This document shows, in pieces, positions 8,879-17,810 of a stretch of DNA of 37,908 nt. The notes under the pieces were generated by a model. It was given only the letters and a program-made list of their open reading frames with translations, was not told the origin of the DNA and ran no database searches. Position numbers and translations under genes: made by a program. Numbering within the stretch: position 1 is the stretch's first letter; every line of letters begins with the position of its first letter. This DNA comes from Thalassospira profundimaris. GTDB taxonomy: Bacteria > Pseudomonadota > Alphaproteobacteria > Rhodospirillales > Thalassospiraceae. Location: assembly GCF_003326755.1 (NCBI RefSeq), contig NZ_JPWH01000035.1, positions 1 through 37,908 of the forward strand. The letters are read 5' to 3'.

Positions 8879-9067
8879 ATGGGTTTGGATCGCCTGATTT
8901 TCGGTATTTTGACCATTATTGTTGGTCTTGGTGGCTTGTTCTATGCGTCTGCCGCCCATGACGGATATTCCTATTTCGTTGGCCTGGCCCTGTTTTTTGG
9001 TGCCATCCTGTTCATGTTCCAGTTGATCAACAGCCACTACAACGAAATCGAAAAATCCTCGCACTAA
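8879..9067 (+). CDS. Small two-helix membrane protein of unknown function
   Basis: A 62-residue protein with two predicted membrane helices (about 6-24 and 32-50) joined by the short polar loop AAHDGYSYF, and a polar tail ending NEIEKSSH. GAAAGGG lies 10 bases before the ATG, a plausible ribosome-binding site. I do not recognise the family. The hydrophobic periodicity and clean ribosome site make it a likely real gene. It stands 82 bases after rppH and 46 bases before a methyltransferase gene on the same strand. Confidence 0.65.
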   Translation: MGLDRLIFGILTIIVGLGGLFYASAAHDGYSYFVGLALFFGAILFMFQLINSHYNEIEKSSH

Positions 9068-9113
9068 GCCAGACCAGGAACAGCCCGGCGGGGCAAAATG
9101 AAAGGACCCGATT

Positions 9114-9911
9114 ATGTCCAACACACATTGGGACCCCGTAAAATATGGCCTTTTCGGCGATGAACGCCGCCGCCCGGCACTGGATCTGATCGCCCGCCTT
9201 CCCAAACCGGCACAGGGTTTTAAACCGGCCCAAATCGTTGATCTGGGCTGCGGACCTGGGTCTGTGACCTCCCTGCTGGCAGATGCCTATATGTGCGATG
9301 GCAACAAACCGGTCATTACCGGTATTGATCATTCATCGGAAATGCTGGAAAAGGCCCGGCAACAGGATGATCGCATCACCTGGCAACATCAGGATATTGC
9401 AGCATGGGAACCGGATGAACCGGTGGATTTGCTGTTTTCCAACGCGGCGTTGCAATGGGTTCCGGGGCACGCCAACCTTTTGCCGCGTCTTTGCCGCTTC
9501 GTGCGGCCCGGCGGGTTAATTGCCATTCAGGTACCCAACAATTTCCTGGCGCCCAGCCATCAACTGATCAATGAGGCGGGTGAAAAATGGGAAAAGGAAG
9601 TTGCCGAGGCCCAGGACCAGATCAAGATCATGCGACCGGGCGATTATTTTGATGTATTGATCCCCCATTGCCGCCATGTCGATTTATGGCAAACCCAATA
9701 TTGCCATGTGCTTTCGGGCGAAGATCCGGTTTTTAACTGGGTATTCTCAACAGCTCTGCGCCCGGTACTGGCAAACCTGCCCGATGACACGGCACGCGCG
9801 GCCTTTTGCGACCATTACAAAACCCGCCTCAAACAGGTTTATCCACCCCGCCCCGATGGCCTGACGCTGTTTCCGTTCAACCGGCTGTTTGTTGTTGCGA
9901 GCAAGGCCTGA
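9114..9911 (+). CDS. tam: Trans-aconitate 2-methyltransferase-like SAM-dependent methyltransferase
   Basis: A 265-residue class I methyltransferase. The SAM-binding motif I is IVDLGCGPGSVT (41-52), followed by GIDHSSEMLEKAR (motif II acidic loop) and DLLFSNAALQWVPGH (motif IV). These strings, with the opening W-D-P-x-x-Y, are characteristic of Tam, which methylates trans-aconitate, an inhibitory by-product of the citrate cycle. AAAGGA precedes the ATG by 8 bases. It could instead methylate another small carboxylate, since the substrate pocket cannot be read here. No citrate-cycle gene is nearby. Confidence 0.82.
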   Translation: MSNTHWDPVKYGLFGDERRRPALDLIARLPKPAQGFKPAQIVDLGCGPGSVTSLLADAYMCDGNKPVITGIDHSSEMLEKARQQDDRITWQHQDIAAWEPDEPVDLLFSNAALQWVPGHANLLPRLCRFVRPGGLIAIQVPNNFLAPSHQLINEAGEKWEKEVAEAQDQIKIMRPGDYFDVLIPHCRHVDLWQTQYCHVLSGEDPVFNWVFSTALRPVLANLPDDTARAAFCDHYKTRLKQVYPPRPDGLTLFPFNRLFVVASKA

Positions 9912-9973
9912 TCGGCGGCAAAATCCCTGAATACGTCTGCATCACAGACGCACGCCATTACGGGAAAGCCGCC

Positions 9974-10432
9974 ATGCCAAAGCAAGACCACACTATGACA
10001 GGACAATGCCGTTGCGGGCAGGTCCAGTTCAAAATCACCGCAACCCCAATTATGACGGCGGCCTGTCATTGCGCAGGCTGCCAGGTTATGAGCAGCAGCG
10101 CCTTTTCCCTAACGGCCATGATCCCCGGCAATGCCTTTGAGGTCACACAGGGCGATCCCGTCATTGGCGGCCTGCATGGGCCGGACCAGCATCATTTTTT
10201 CTGCCCCCATTGCATGACATGGATGTTCACCCGCATCGAAGGCATTGACGCCTTTGTCAATGTCCGCCCCACCCTGCTGGAAGACAACCGCTGGACAACA
10301 CCCTTCATTGAAACAATGACGCGAAACCGCCTTTCCTGGGTTTCCACCCCGGCGCAATACCAGTTCGATGAATTTCCGCCAATGGACCGGTTGCAGGAAT
10401 TGATGGATGCCTTTAGTGCCGCACAGGATTAA
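9974..10432 (+). CDS. GFA family (Mss4-like) zinc-binding protein
   Basis: A 152-residue protein whose cysteines fit the GFA/CENP-V fold: C12 and C14 (QCRCGQVQF), C31, C33 and C36 (CHCAGC) and C77 and C80 (CPHC). The family is named for glutathione-dependent formaldehyde-activating enzyme, but most members have no proven reaction, so no function is assigned. The reading frame is open upstream into the end of the methyltransferase gene. The ATG at 9974 follows a GGGAAAG and gives a normal family length. ATG 9995 (MTGQC) is an alternative. It follows tam on the same strand with a 62-base gap. Confidence 0.82.
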   Translation: MPKQDHTMTGQCRCGQVQFKITATPIMTAACHCAGCQVMSSSAFSLTAMIPGNAFEVTQGDPVIGGLHGPDQHHFFCPHCMTWMFTRIEGIDAFVNVRPTLLEDNRWTTPFIETMTRNRLSWVSTPAQYQFDEFPPMDRLQELMDAFSAAQD

Positions 10433-10556
10433 CCACCTGCCATTGCGCATGGTCCTGACAGAGTTATGTCTATTAAAGACATAGAACGCGAAGCCAGCAA
10501 ATGTCGGCCCCAAAAATAGTCGCATCCTTCATCCTGTTTTCCGCCCGGAGGCCCCA

Positions 10557-11438
10557 ATGACACACCCGAACCCAACCTCAAATCCTGATACAGCGACTCC
10601 GGGCCGGGTCGTGCGTGACCATTTTGTTGCCCTGTGCGGTTATGAAACACGTATCCGCCAATGGGGCGCGCCAGGAAAACCCGCCATCATCATGGTGCAT
10701 GGGCTGGCGCGCCTGTCGCATGACTTTGACATTCTCGCAAGCCAGTTGGCCGATGATTATTTCATTCTGTGTCCCGACATTATTGGTCGAGGATATTCAG
10801 CCTGGGCAAACAATCCCGAAGAAGAATATGTGCCCGCCTTTTATGCCCGGCAAATGATTGAAATGATGGACCATTTCAATATAGATCGCTGTAGCTGGAT
10901 AGGCACATCAATGGGCGGGATTATCGGCATGGCTGTCACCAGCATGATCCCGGAACGGATCGAACGCCTGTTGTTAAACGATATGGGCCCCGAACTGGCC
11001 CAGGAGGCGGTAGACCGGATCAAAGCCTATGTCGGGGGCACAGCGGAATTTGCCAGCATCGCCGAGATCGAAACCGTCCTGCGCACCATCTACGGCCCGT
11101 TTGGCCTGTCAAACGATGCCGAATGGGCCGAACTGGCAATGAATTCCGCCCGCCGCCTGCCAAATGGCAAATTTGCCATGCACTACGATTCGCGGGTTAT
11201 GGATGTTTTTCGTGACCAGATCGACGATTACGATGCCTGGAACATTTTCAATGCCATTGCCTGCCCCGTCACCCTGTTTAGCGGGGCAAAGTCCGACCTG
11301 ATCCCGCAAAAGATCGTTCAAAAAATGCAAGCCGCCAAGCCGGAAATGCAGGTTGTGTCTCTGGAAAATTGTGGTCACGCACCTTACCTTAATACCAGGA
11401 CGCAAATTGAAGCGGTTAAAATTTTCCTAAAAAGATAG
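10557..11438 (+). CDS. Alpha/beta hydrolase
   Basis: A 293-residue alpha/beta-hydrolase fold protein without a signal peptide. The oxyanion segment is IIMVHGLARLSHDF (44-57), the nucleophile elbow is GTSMGG with S118, the acid is probably D247 (SGAKSDLIP) and the base H274 (CGHAPYL). A strong GGAGG lies 7 bases before the ATG. The substrate is unknown. Similar proteins act as esterases, lactonases or C-C hydrolases. A 7-bp stem with a 5-base loop (10465-10483) lies in the upstream gap. Confidence 0.85.
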   Translation: MTHPNPTSNPDTATPGRVVRDHFVALCGYETRIRQWGAPGKPAIIMVHGLARLSHDFDILASQLADDYFILCPDIIGRGYSAWANNPEEEYVPAFYARQMIEMMDHFNIDRCSWIGTSMGGIIGMAVTSMIPERIERLLLNDMGPELAQEAVDRIKAYVGGTAEFASIAEIETVLRTIYGPFGLSNDAEWAELAMNSARRLPNGKFAMHYDSRVMDVFRDQIDDYDAWNIFNAIACPVTLFSGAKSDLIPQKIVQKMQAAKPEMQVVSLENCGHAPYLNTRTQIEAVKIFLKR

Positions 11439-11753
11439 AAAATTCACAAAAAAGCCATTTTGCACCGCAAACTGGAACGAAGCAAAAAAGTCGAAAAACG
11501 GGCATAGAATGGTTGCTATGCAAAATTCAGGCTGGCCTTTCACGCAAAATTAACCATATTGCCGCCACTCGACACACAAACAGAAAATCCGCATCCCGTC
11601 GCCCAACTGTGTTCGGCCCAAAGATGCAAAATATTTCTTTTGGGGCGTTTCTTTTATCTGCTGCACGCGTTCTGTTTTCGGGTTCGCCATTCAGGCAACA
11701 CGATCAGGGCCGGTGCAGGCTGGACAAACTTGGCAAAACGGACTTTCACGGCA
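11439..11753. other. 315-base intergenic region, no gene
   Basis: Separates the hydrolase gene from the exported-protein gene. It is A-rich at the start. TAGAAT at 11505-11510 could be a -10 element, but no matching -35 is seen. The frame of the next gene is open from 11559, but that extension (Cys- and Phe-rich, no ribosome site) does not look like protein. No terminator or RNA gene was recognised. Confidence 0.4.
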
Positions 11754-12467
11754 ATGAAAACGCGGCAGCTTATCGGTACAGGAATAGCAGGTGGGATTGC
11801 GATGCTTTCCCTTCTGGTGCCGTCTGTTGTCCGGGCGCAACAGGTTATTTCTGAACAGGAAATGGCTGTTAACAGCACCCCGTCCGCATCTTCCGTTCCT
11901 TCGGCAAGGGTTTCAGGTTATCTGGTTCAGGGCATTTTGCCTGCACCGGGACGCAACGGATTTAACAATTATTTCGCAACCGATGCCTCGCGTCAGCGCA
12001 CAGCCATCCTGACCCTGCCGGGATCACAAACAAAATCGGACGCACGTCAACAAAGCGGCGTAATGTGGCTGGAAGCCAGCAGCGACCAGACCAGCGGCAA
12101 GGGCGTTTCCGCGCAGTTCGGTGTCGGCTATTCGCCATACCGCACCCTTGGATTCGCTGTCGGTCCGGTTGTACAATTGAATGGATCGCTTGGCAGCCAT
12201 ATGGGCATGTCCACCAGCGAGGACGACGATTACCTTGTCACGCCAACCTTGCGCCATGACAGCACCCTGTCCGCCACAGGTTTCGCCGCCGAACAGGGAT
12301 CCGACAGTGCCGGTCTTGCCGCCAGCCTGTCCTATATGCCGTTCGAGGATTTATGGATCGGCATTCATGGTCGCCTGACCAGCGACCTGACATCATCAAG
12401 CAGCAATCCAACGGACCGATTTGACGCAATGTTGGGACTGACCGCCGGTTACAGGCTGAAATTCTAA
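11754..12467 (+). CDS. Predicted exported, probably outer-membrane beta-barrel-like protein
   Basis: 237 residues with a clear signal peptide (KTRQLIGTGIAGG, hydrophobic stretch, cleavage near VVRAQQ). The mature part is rich in Ser, Gly and Thr with alternating polar and hydrophobic stretches (VSAQFGVGYSPYRTLGFAVG, LAASLSYMPFEDLWIGIHG) and ends in A-G-Y-R-L-K-F. A C-terminal aromatic residue is typical of the outer-membrane sorting signal of beta-barrel proteins. I do not recognise a named family. The ATG at 11754 is chosen because the signal peptide starts there. Its ribosome site is weak. It lies 180 bases upstream of the squalene/phytoene synthase-like gene. Confidence 0.65.
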   Translation: MKTRQLIGTGIAGGIAMLSLLVPSVVRAQQVISEQEMAVNSTPSASSVPSARVSGYLVQGILPAPGRNGFNNYFATDASRQRTAILTLPGSQTKSDARQQSGVMWLEASSDQTSGKGVSAQFGVGYSPYRTLGFAVGPVVQLNGSLGSHMGMSTSEDDDYLVTPTLRHDSTLSATGFAAEQGSDSAGLAASLSYMPFEDLWIGIHGRLTSDLTSSSSNPTDRFDAMLGLTAGYRLKF

Positions 12468-12647
12468 GGCTTGGAAAACAGCCTCGCTGCGTCGGATTTT
12501 AACAAAATTTGCCCCGGAATGCGGCAGATCACTTGCCAGCCCCGCATCAAGGCTGCATGGTGCCCCAAGAGCATTTTTATGCAGCGGCCAAAGTCATGGT
12601 AATATGCCAGCTTTGGAAAAGATATTATGGCAGGTTCTGGAAATTAA

Positions 12648-13724
12648 ATGACAGCATCACCATCGCCCTTTTACGGGTCTTCCGAAGATCCGTTTCTTGC
12701 CTGCAAGGAACTGGCTGCTGCCAAGAACGCCAACCTTTACAGGGCCGCGATGCGCCTTAACGGCGCAAGACAACGGTTTTTCCTTGCGGCCTATGCCTCG
12801 ATGCGGGTGATTGACGATATTGTCGATGACGGTTTTCTGGAAAAATCCGATGCCGAACGAGACAATCTGCGCAACGATACCCTTGATATTATCGACCGCT
12901 GGCAGGACCAGATCGAGGCTGCCAAGGTGATGGCGGATAACCCCTGGCCCGATGTCGGCCCGCTGCCCGCCCCCGTTTACGAAGCCCTGACCCTGACCCT
13001 GGGTGAAAGCGACCTTTCGGTGGACCCGTGGGTCAAACTGGCCGATGCCCTGCGCAAGGATGTCGCCGAAGACCCGCTGGATGAATGGGAAGATTTCATC
13101 ACCTATTGCGAGGGTGCGACCGCTGCTCCGGCATCCATCTTCGTTTATCTGCTGGCCGCGCGCTATGATGATGAAATCGGCTATATCTCCAGCCTGACGG
13201 CATCGCCGCTCTATCATGCGCGCGACATGGCGATTTTTTGCTATGTCATTCACATTCTGCGCGATCTACCGGTTGATATTAAGGGCCCGGACCGCCTTGT
13301 CACCATTCCCGGTGAAATTCTGCTGGCGGCTGATATCAGCATCGGTGAAATCCGCAATGCCATCGGTCAGAAAAATTACGACCAGCTTAACCAGCTTGGG
13401 ACCTACCTTCTGGAAAAGGCCTGGGAGCATTTTGAAACCGGCCAAGTGCGCAGTGCGGAATTGCTTGCCATTCTCGGCCCCGAGGAAACCGACACCCTGT
13501 CGCGCCTGTTTAGCGTTTATATCGAACTGGCGGCTCTAATGGATGCGGGCTATGGTGCCTTTTTGGCAGACCGTGCCGAAATCATCAGGGAAACCGCCGA
13601 TAACAGCCTGCCGGATTTACCACCCGCCGCAACCGGCAAAACCGATCGCAGCCTGCCCGCCGGCCATGACGATGACAATGATGACCGGGTAAGCGATAAG
13701 GGCGATTCGGGTTCCAGCAGTTAG
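12648..13724 (+). CDS. Squalene/phytoene synthase family protein
   Basis: A 358-residue all-alpha isoprenoid synthase-like protein. The first Asp-rich motif is DDIVDD (56-61), preceded by FFLAAYASMRVI. The second is ILRDLPVD (203-210), which keeps the D-x3-D (206-210) but has IHILRD where synthases usually have T-N-I-L-R-D. YCEGATAAPASIF (153-165) matches the family's Y-C-x-x-V-A-G-x-V-G region, but with changes. Known members join two farnesyl or geranylgeranyl diphosphates into squalene or phytoene. The product here is unknown. The C-terminal 35 residues are a highly acidic, low-complexity tail. No hopanoid (hpnDE) or carotenoid (crtI) genes are nearby. Confidence 0.82.
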   Translation: MTASPSPFYGSSEDPFLACKELAAAKNANLYRAAMRLNGARQRFFLAAYASMRVIDDIVDDGFLEKSDAERDNLRNDTLDIIDRWQDQIEAAKVMADNPWPDVGPLPAPVYEALTLTLGESDLSVDPWVKLADALRKDVAEDPLDEWEDFITYCEGATAAPASIFVYLLAARYDDEIGYISSLTASPLYHARDMAIFCYVIHILRDLPVDIKGPDRLVTIPGEILLAADISIGEIRNAIGQKNYDQLNQLGTYLLEKAWEHFETGQVRSAELLAILGPEETDTLSRLFSVYIELAALMDAGYGAFLADRAEIIRETADNSLPDLPPAATGKTDRSLPAGHDDDNDDRVSDKGDSGSSS

Positions 13725-13758
13725 AGACCCGACAAACCCAAATATTCAACCGAATGCA

Positions 13759-13789
13759 CAAAGGCCCGACGCATCCCGCCGGGCCTTTG
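13759..13789. terminator. Bidirectional terminator-like hairpin between convergent genes
   Basis: CAAAGGCCCG (13759-13768) pairs perfectly with CGGGCCTTTG (13780-13789) over an 11-base loop. It lies between the convergent synthase gene and the DUF4340 gene, where a shared terminator is expected. Neither side has a long T run, so efficiency is uncertain. Confidence 0.6.
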
Positions 13790-13819
13790 CTTTGCATGGC
13801 TGATACAGTCCGTTTCCGA

Positions 13820-14905
13820 TCAGTGGGTTGCCTTGTCGACCTTATCAGCGGCAGACGGCGCATCTGCCGGTTTGGCATCCGCCGGTTTGGCCGCCAAAAG
13901 TGCCTTGGCATCGGCATGTTCGACAAGCTGTTTGCCCGTATAACCGGCAATACGGAAATATTCCGGCCGCGAGGACAGTTTCAGGGTGTAATCCCCGTCC
14001 TTGCCATCGGACTTGCCAATCACATAATCGACCGGCTGATCCTTGCCCTTAAGCCATAGGGACATTTTCAAAACCGGATGATCCATGCCGTATGCCGGTT
14101 TGGCATCGGTGCCCAGAACCGACGAAATGCGAATTTTGGCGACCATCGCTGCCAATGTCGCAGCCGCCGCCGGTTGCAGTTTCTGGTCATCTGCCGGGTT
14201 GGCAAGCGCCCAGGTCACAACCGTCTTGGCCTTGTCCGCATCCGCCTTGTCGGCATTTTCAGACGAAGCCGTTTTATCGTCGGCTTTTGTGTCGCCGGTT
14301 TTAGCAGCCGGGGCCGTCGTGGCGTCCAGGGACAGGCCATTTACGTCCATTTTGCTAATATCATCCGCCGATATTTGCAAAACGGTGGCATCAATCCAGT
14401 CATCCGCCTTGGCCGGGGCATCGTAACTGCCCATCGTCACGGCATAGACTTCGTTCTGGTCATCGCGCCGCGCATGAATCTGATGAGTGCCCTGCGATGT
14501 TCCCAGGTACAGGGTTGCCACCACATCCTTGCCCTTTTGCAGGGTAATACGGCGTTCAAAATCATCCTTTGCCAGTTTGAACCGTTTGACCGAGCCACTT
14601 GATGTGGCAATCGGCAAACCTTCCTTAAGGTCGGCAAGTTTGCGGATCAGGCCATCCACCTTGTTCCCATCGGCGGGGAAATTGCCAAGGTCGGGCAGTT
14701 GCCAGTCCTTGCCGTTTTTCGCCAGAACAACCTTGCTGCCATCGGAATCCTCGATGGTCATATGATCAACACCATCGGTCGAGGTCGCGACAAGTTTGCC
14801 ATTACCCTCATTCGTATCGGCCTGCGGCTGATAAAAATTGATCCCGATGGCAAACCCGACCTGAACGATGAACAACACCACCAATATCAGTATGGTCCGT
14901 TTCAT
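13820..14905 (-). CDS. DUF4340 domain-containing protein of a Gld-like ABC module
   Basis: 361 residues: one N-terminal membrane segment (about 5-22, RTILILVVLFIVQVGFAIG), then a periplasmic region with DHMTIEDSDG, NGKDWQLPDLGNFPADG and FPADGNKVDGLIRKLADLK, which fits DUF4340, a domain found next to GldG-type ABC genes. The C-terminal 25 residues are a Lys/Ala/Asp-rich low-complexity tail. A GGAGG ribosome site overlaps the end of the preceding gene, and this fixes the start at 14905, not the longer open frame. It is the last gene of a three-gene operon with a fused permease-GldG gene and an ATPase. Its role is probably as an auxiliary extracytoplasmic subunit. The substrate is unknown. Confidence 0.82.
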   Translation of the reverse strand: MKRTILILVVLFIVQVGFAIGINFYQPQADTNEGNGKLVATSTDGVDHMTIEDSDGSKVVLAKNGKDWQLPDLGNFPADGNKVDGLIRKLADLKEGLPIATSSGSVKRFKLAKDDFERRITLQKGKDVVATLYLGTSQGTHQIHARRDDQNEVYAVTMGSYDAPAKADDWIDATVLQISADDISKMDVNGLSLDATTAPAAKTGDTKADDKTASSENADKADADKAKTVVTWALANPADDQKLQPAAAATLAAMVAKIRISSVLGTDAKPAYGMDHPVLKMSLWLKGKDQPVDYVIGKSDGKDGDYTLKLSSRPEYFRIAGYTGKQLVEHADAKALLAAKPADAKPADAPSAADKVDKATH

Positions 14906-14909
14906 ATTC

Positions 14910-17810
14910 TCAGACCTCCTTGAGAATGCGTTGGTAATGTTTGCGTTCGGAAGCCGCCACCTGGCGACGCCAGCCCCAAACAAGCAACAGACCAAACAGC
15001 GCAAAGCCGTAATTCAGATATTCCCACATCTGTTCGGTCCCTTCGGATGTCGGCATAAGAGTCCGGGCAAACTGGGTGCGTCCCCGCAAGGCCAGCAGGG
15101 ACTGGTCTTCCAGCGACCAATCAACCACGTTTTGCATGAATTCCAGCGGTGCCGTATAGGATGTACCCATCCCGCGCGAAGCAAGGCTAAGGGACATGTC
15201 ATCGGCAAAGCTGTTGGAGCCCACCAGAATCAACCGCGCCGAAGCAGGCGAACGGTCAATCACACCGCCAATCTGAACGTTTTTGTCATCGTCCTTCTTG
15301 GCACTGTCACCGGCCTTTTGACCATCCTTCTGATCGGCCTTTTTGGCCTCGTCTGCCAAAAGCGGCGATTCCTTGCCTGCATAAAAGGATTTGAATTCAC
15401 CCTCGATGGCAACCGCCAGATCATGCGACCCGCGCTTGCCCGAAATGGCAAAGCCATTATCAGGATAGGCCTTGTAATCGGGCAGGATGTCGGTGCTGTC
15501 CGACAGCCAGCTTTTGGAAGAACTGTGCAACAGCGGCGTTACCGTGCGGCCCTTGTTTTTGGCCGCATCCACCGTAATCGGTGACGCCCAGTCCAGAGTC
15601 AACTGATCCAGCCCGGCGGTAATCGGGCTATTTGGGTTCAGTTGATCACCGCGCAAATCCGGGAAATGCGGATAAGGCATCATGCTGATTTGCTGAACGG
15701 TGATCCCGCCAATTTTGCGTTCAACCGGCACCGGCAAGGACGCATTTTGCGGGTCCAGCACCATGTTATCGCCAATGGTAATGCCATAACCGGCCAGCCA
15801 GTCCTTCAGGCCCGAATCCACCTTTTTGGCCGAAAGCGAGTTGGTAATGCTGACATCAAAGGGCGATGTCGCCATAACCACACTGCCACCGCGCATCAGG
15901 AACTGGTCAATGGCAAAACGCTGTTTGTCATCCAGGTTAACCGGATCCATCACCATTAAAAGGTCGGCGGCTTCGGGCACATGGCCGTCCTTCAGGTCGG
16001 TTTCTTCCACGCGGGCATTTTCCGACAGGGTTTTATAAAGGGCGGTATATTGCGGGCCGGGGGCCTGTTGCATATAGGGACTTGGCGGCGGTGAAACCGG
16101 TTTGACCAGGGCAATCGTTTTAAGATAGCCCGGTGCCATACGATGCAGGGCCGAATCAATGGCGCGTTTCAAGGCGTCCTTGTCGGTGGTATCGGGCAAA
16201 GGCACCTGTACTTCGTCCTTCCCGCTTTTCAGCATCATATAAAACCAGAAAGGCTGCGGATTCATCAGGCTCGCCACCTGCGGGCCAAAGCCGTAATCAT
16301 CCTGCAAGCGCGTTGCCAACGCACCATCGCCCGCATCCGGGTCCTGGAAGGTGATGTTGAATTTGTCGCCTGCCTGTTTTTTATAATCCTGCAACACGTC
16401 ATCCAGGGTCTTGCGGAATTTCTGCAACTGGGCAGGCAGCTTGTTTTCCGGTGAAATAAAGCCTTCAAAGGTCACAGGCTGGGTCATATTGGCAAACGGA
16501 TTGCCCCCCGCCTGATATTCATTCACCAGTTTGCGAATCGTACGGCTGATTTCATATTCCGGGTTCTTAAGGCCAACATTAATGTCACCCTCGCCGCGTG
16601 CCTTAACCTCGATCAGGTCACTATAGGTCAGGGTTTCAAACTGGTCGCCATAGGATACGACAATATCGAAATAGGAATTCACCACCGAGGACTGATACCG
16701 GCTGTTGGTCTGGAACGGAACCGGGCGAATCCCGTATTTCGAGGCCGCTTCCTGTTCTTTTTCCGGGTCTGCCGTGGGGTCAATAAACTGTACGCGGACA
16801 TGCCCCTTGGACGCCACCTGGTATTCCGACAGCAAATCCTTGATCCGGGGAACCAGCGGGGCCAGCAGCGGATGCGTGCGCGGCGAGAAATACGCCCGGA
16901 TCACCAGCGGTTCGGCCAGATGCTGCAATTCCTGCTTGGTCGAGGAGGACAGCGAATAAATATGCTGGCGGGTCATGTCGGCACGGGCCGCCGTAATCGG
17001 GGCCAGCCAAAAATTGGCCGCAACGAAATTCAACACGCACAGAGTCGCCAAGGCCCCCCACAGGCGGTGCTTTTTGCTACCCGGATTGCCATACCAGCGC
17101 AGTTTTTCCAGGCTGAACAGGTTCAGCGTTAAAAACACGCCCACAATCGACAAGTAATAATAAAGGTCCCGCAAATCGAGAACGCCACGCGTGATCGATT
17201 CAAACCGCGTCCCGGTACCAAGGGCAGCCAGCAACCCGCCAACCCGGTCACCAAACAGCGATGTCAGGGTATCAGAGCCGATCAGGTAAAAAACGCCACA
17301 CACCAAGGCCGTCATGATCAGGGCGACAATCGGGTTGTCGGTCCGCCCGCTCATATAAAGGCCAATGGCGATATAGGCCGCCGCCAAAAACAGGGTGGCG
17401 ACATAGCCACCAATCACAGGTCCCCAATCCAGCGGACCAAGGATTGATACGGTAATCGGCAATGGCAGGGTCAAAACCAGGGCAACCACCACCAGCAGCA
17501 TCGCGGCAACGAATTTGCCCAACACCAGCGAAATCGGCCGGACGGGTGCGGTTAGCAGGGTTTCAAGGGTTCCGGCCCGGCGCTCTTCAGACCAGGAGCG
17601 CATGGTCAGGGCCGAAACCAGGAAAATCAGCAATACCGGCATCCATTTGAACAATGGCTGCACATCGGCAATGTTGCGGGCAAAAAATGTTTCCACCCAG
17701 AAAAACACAAACAGATTAACCGCCAGGAACGCGCCGATGAACAGATAGGCAGCGGGGGTGGCAAAAAATCCCCGGAATTCCTTGCGGGAAATGCGCAGGA
17801 TGTCAGCCAT
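14910..17810 (-). CDS. Fused ABC-2 permease and GldG-type extracytoplasmic protein
   Basis: 966 residues. The first 240 or so form an ABC-2 (GldF-like) permease with about six membrane segments. The conserved SWSEERRAGTLETLLTAPV at about 75-93 marks the family. A further membrane segment near 260-280 leads into a large periplasmic part of GldG type (HIYSLSSSTKQELQHL, RAYFSPRTHPLLAPLVPRIK, VRVQFIDPTADPEKE, FLMRGGSVVMATSPFD), and a final membrane helix lies near residues 930-950 (YGFALFGLLLVWGWRR). In Bacteroidetes, GldF and GldG are separate proteins. The ATG at 17810 overlaps the ATPase stop by 8 bases and is preceded by GAGG. The upstream ATG at 17825 is less likely. The substrate is unknown. 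Confidence 0.87.
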   Translation of the reverse strand: MADILRISRKEFRGFFATPAAYLFIGAFLAVNLFVFFWVETFFARNIADVQPLFKWMPVLLIFLVSALTMRSWSEERRAGTLETLLTAPVRPISLVLGKFVAAMLLVVVALVLTLPLPITVSILGPLDWGPVIGGYVATLFLAAAYIAIGLYMSGRTDNPIVALIMTALVCGVFYLIGSDTLTSLFGDRVGGLLAALGTGTRFESITRGVLDLRDLYYYLSIVGVFLTLNLFSLEKLRWYGNPGSKKHRLWGALATLCVLNFVAANFWLAPITAARADMTRQHIYSLSSSTKQELQHLAEPLVIRAYFSPRTHPLLAPLVPRIKDLLSEYQVASKGHVRVQFIDPTADPEKEQEAASKYGIRPVPFQTNSRYQSSVVNSYFDIVVSYGDQFETLTYSDLIEVKARGEGDINVGLKNPEYEISRTIRKLVNEYQAGGNPFANMTQPVTFEGFISPENKLPAQLQKFRKTLDDVLQDYKKQAGDKFNITFQDPDAGDGALATRLQDDYGFGPQVASLMNPQPFWFYMMLKSGKDEVQVPLPDTTDKDALKRAIDSALHRMAPGYLKTIALVKPVSPPPSPYMQQAPGPQYTALYKTLSENARVEETDLKDGHVPEAADLLMVMDPVNLDDKQRFAIDQFLMRGGSVVMATSPFDVSITNSLSAKKVDSGLKDWLAGYGITIGDNMVLDPQNASLPVPVERKIGGITVQQISMMPYPHFPDLRGDQLNPNSPITAGLDQLTLDWASPITVDAAKNKGRTVTPLLHSSSKSWLSDSTDILPDYKAYPDNGFAISGKRGSHDLAVAIEGEFKSFYAGKESPLLADEAKKADQKDGQKAGDSAKKDDDKNVQIGGVIDRSPASARLILVGSNSFADDMSLSLASRGMGTSYTAPLEFMQNVVDWSLEDQSLLALRGRTQFARTLMPTSEGTEQMWEYLNYGFALFGLLLVWGWRRQVAASERKHYQRILKEV

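Noticed and set aside
10467..10520. 17-codon open frame MSIKDIEREASKCRPQK before the hydrolase gene
   Set aside because: It looks peptide-like but has no ribosome site and coincides with a hairpin. Too short to support.
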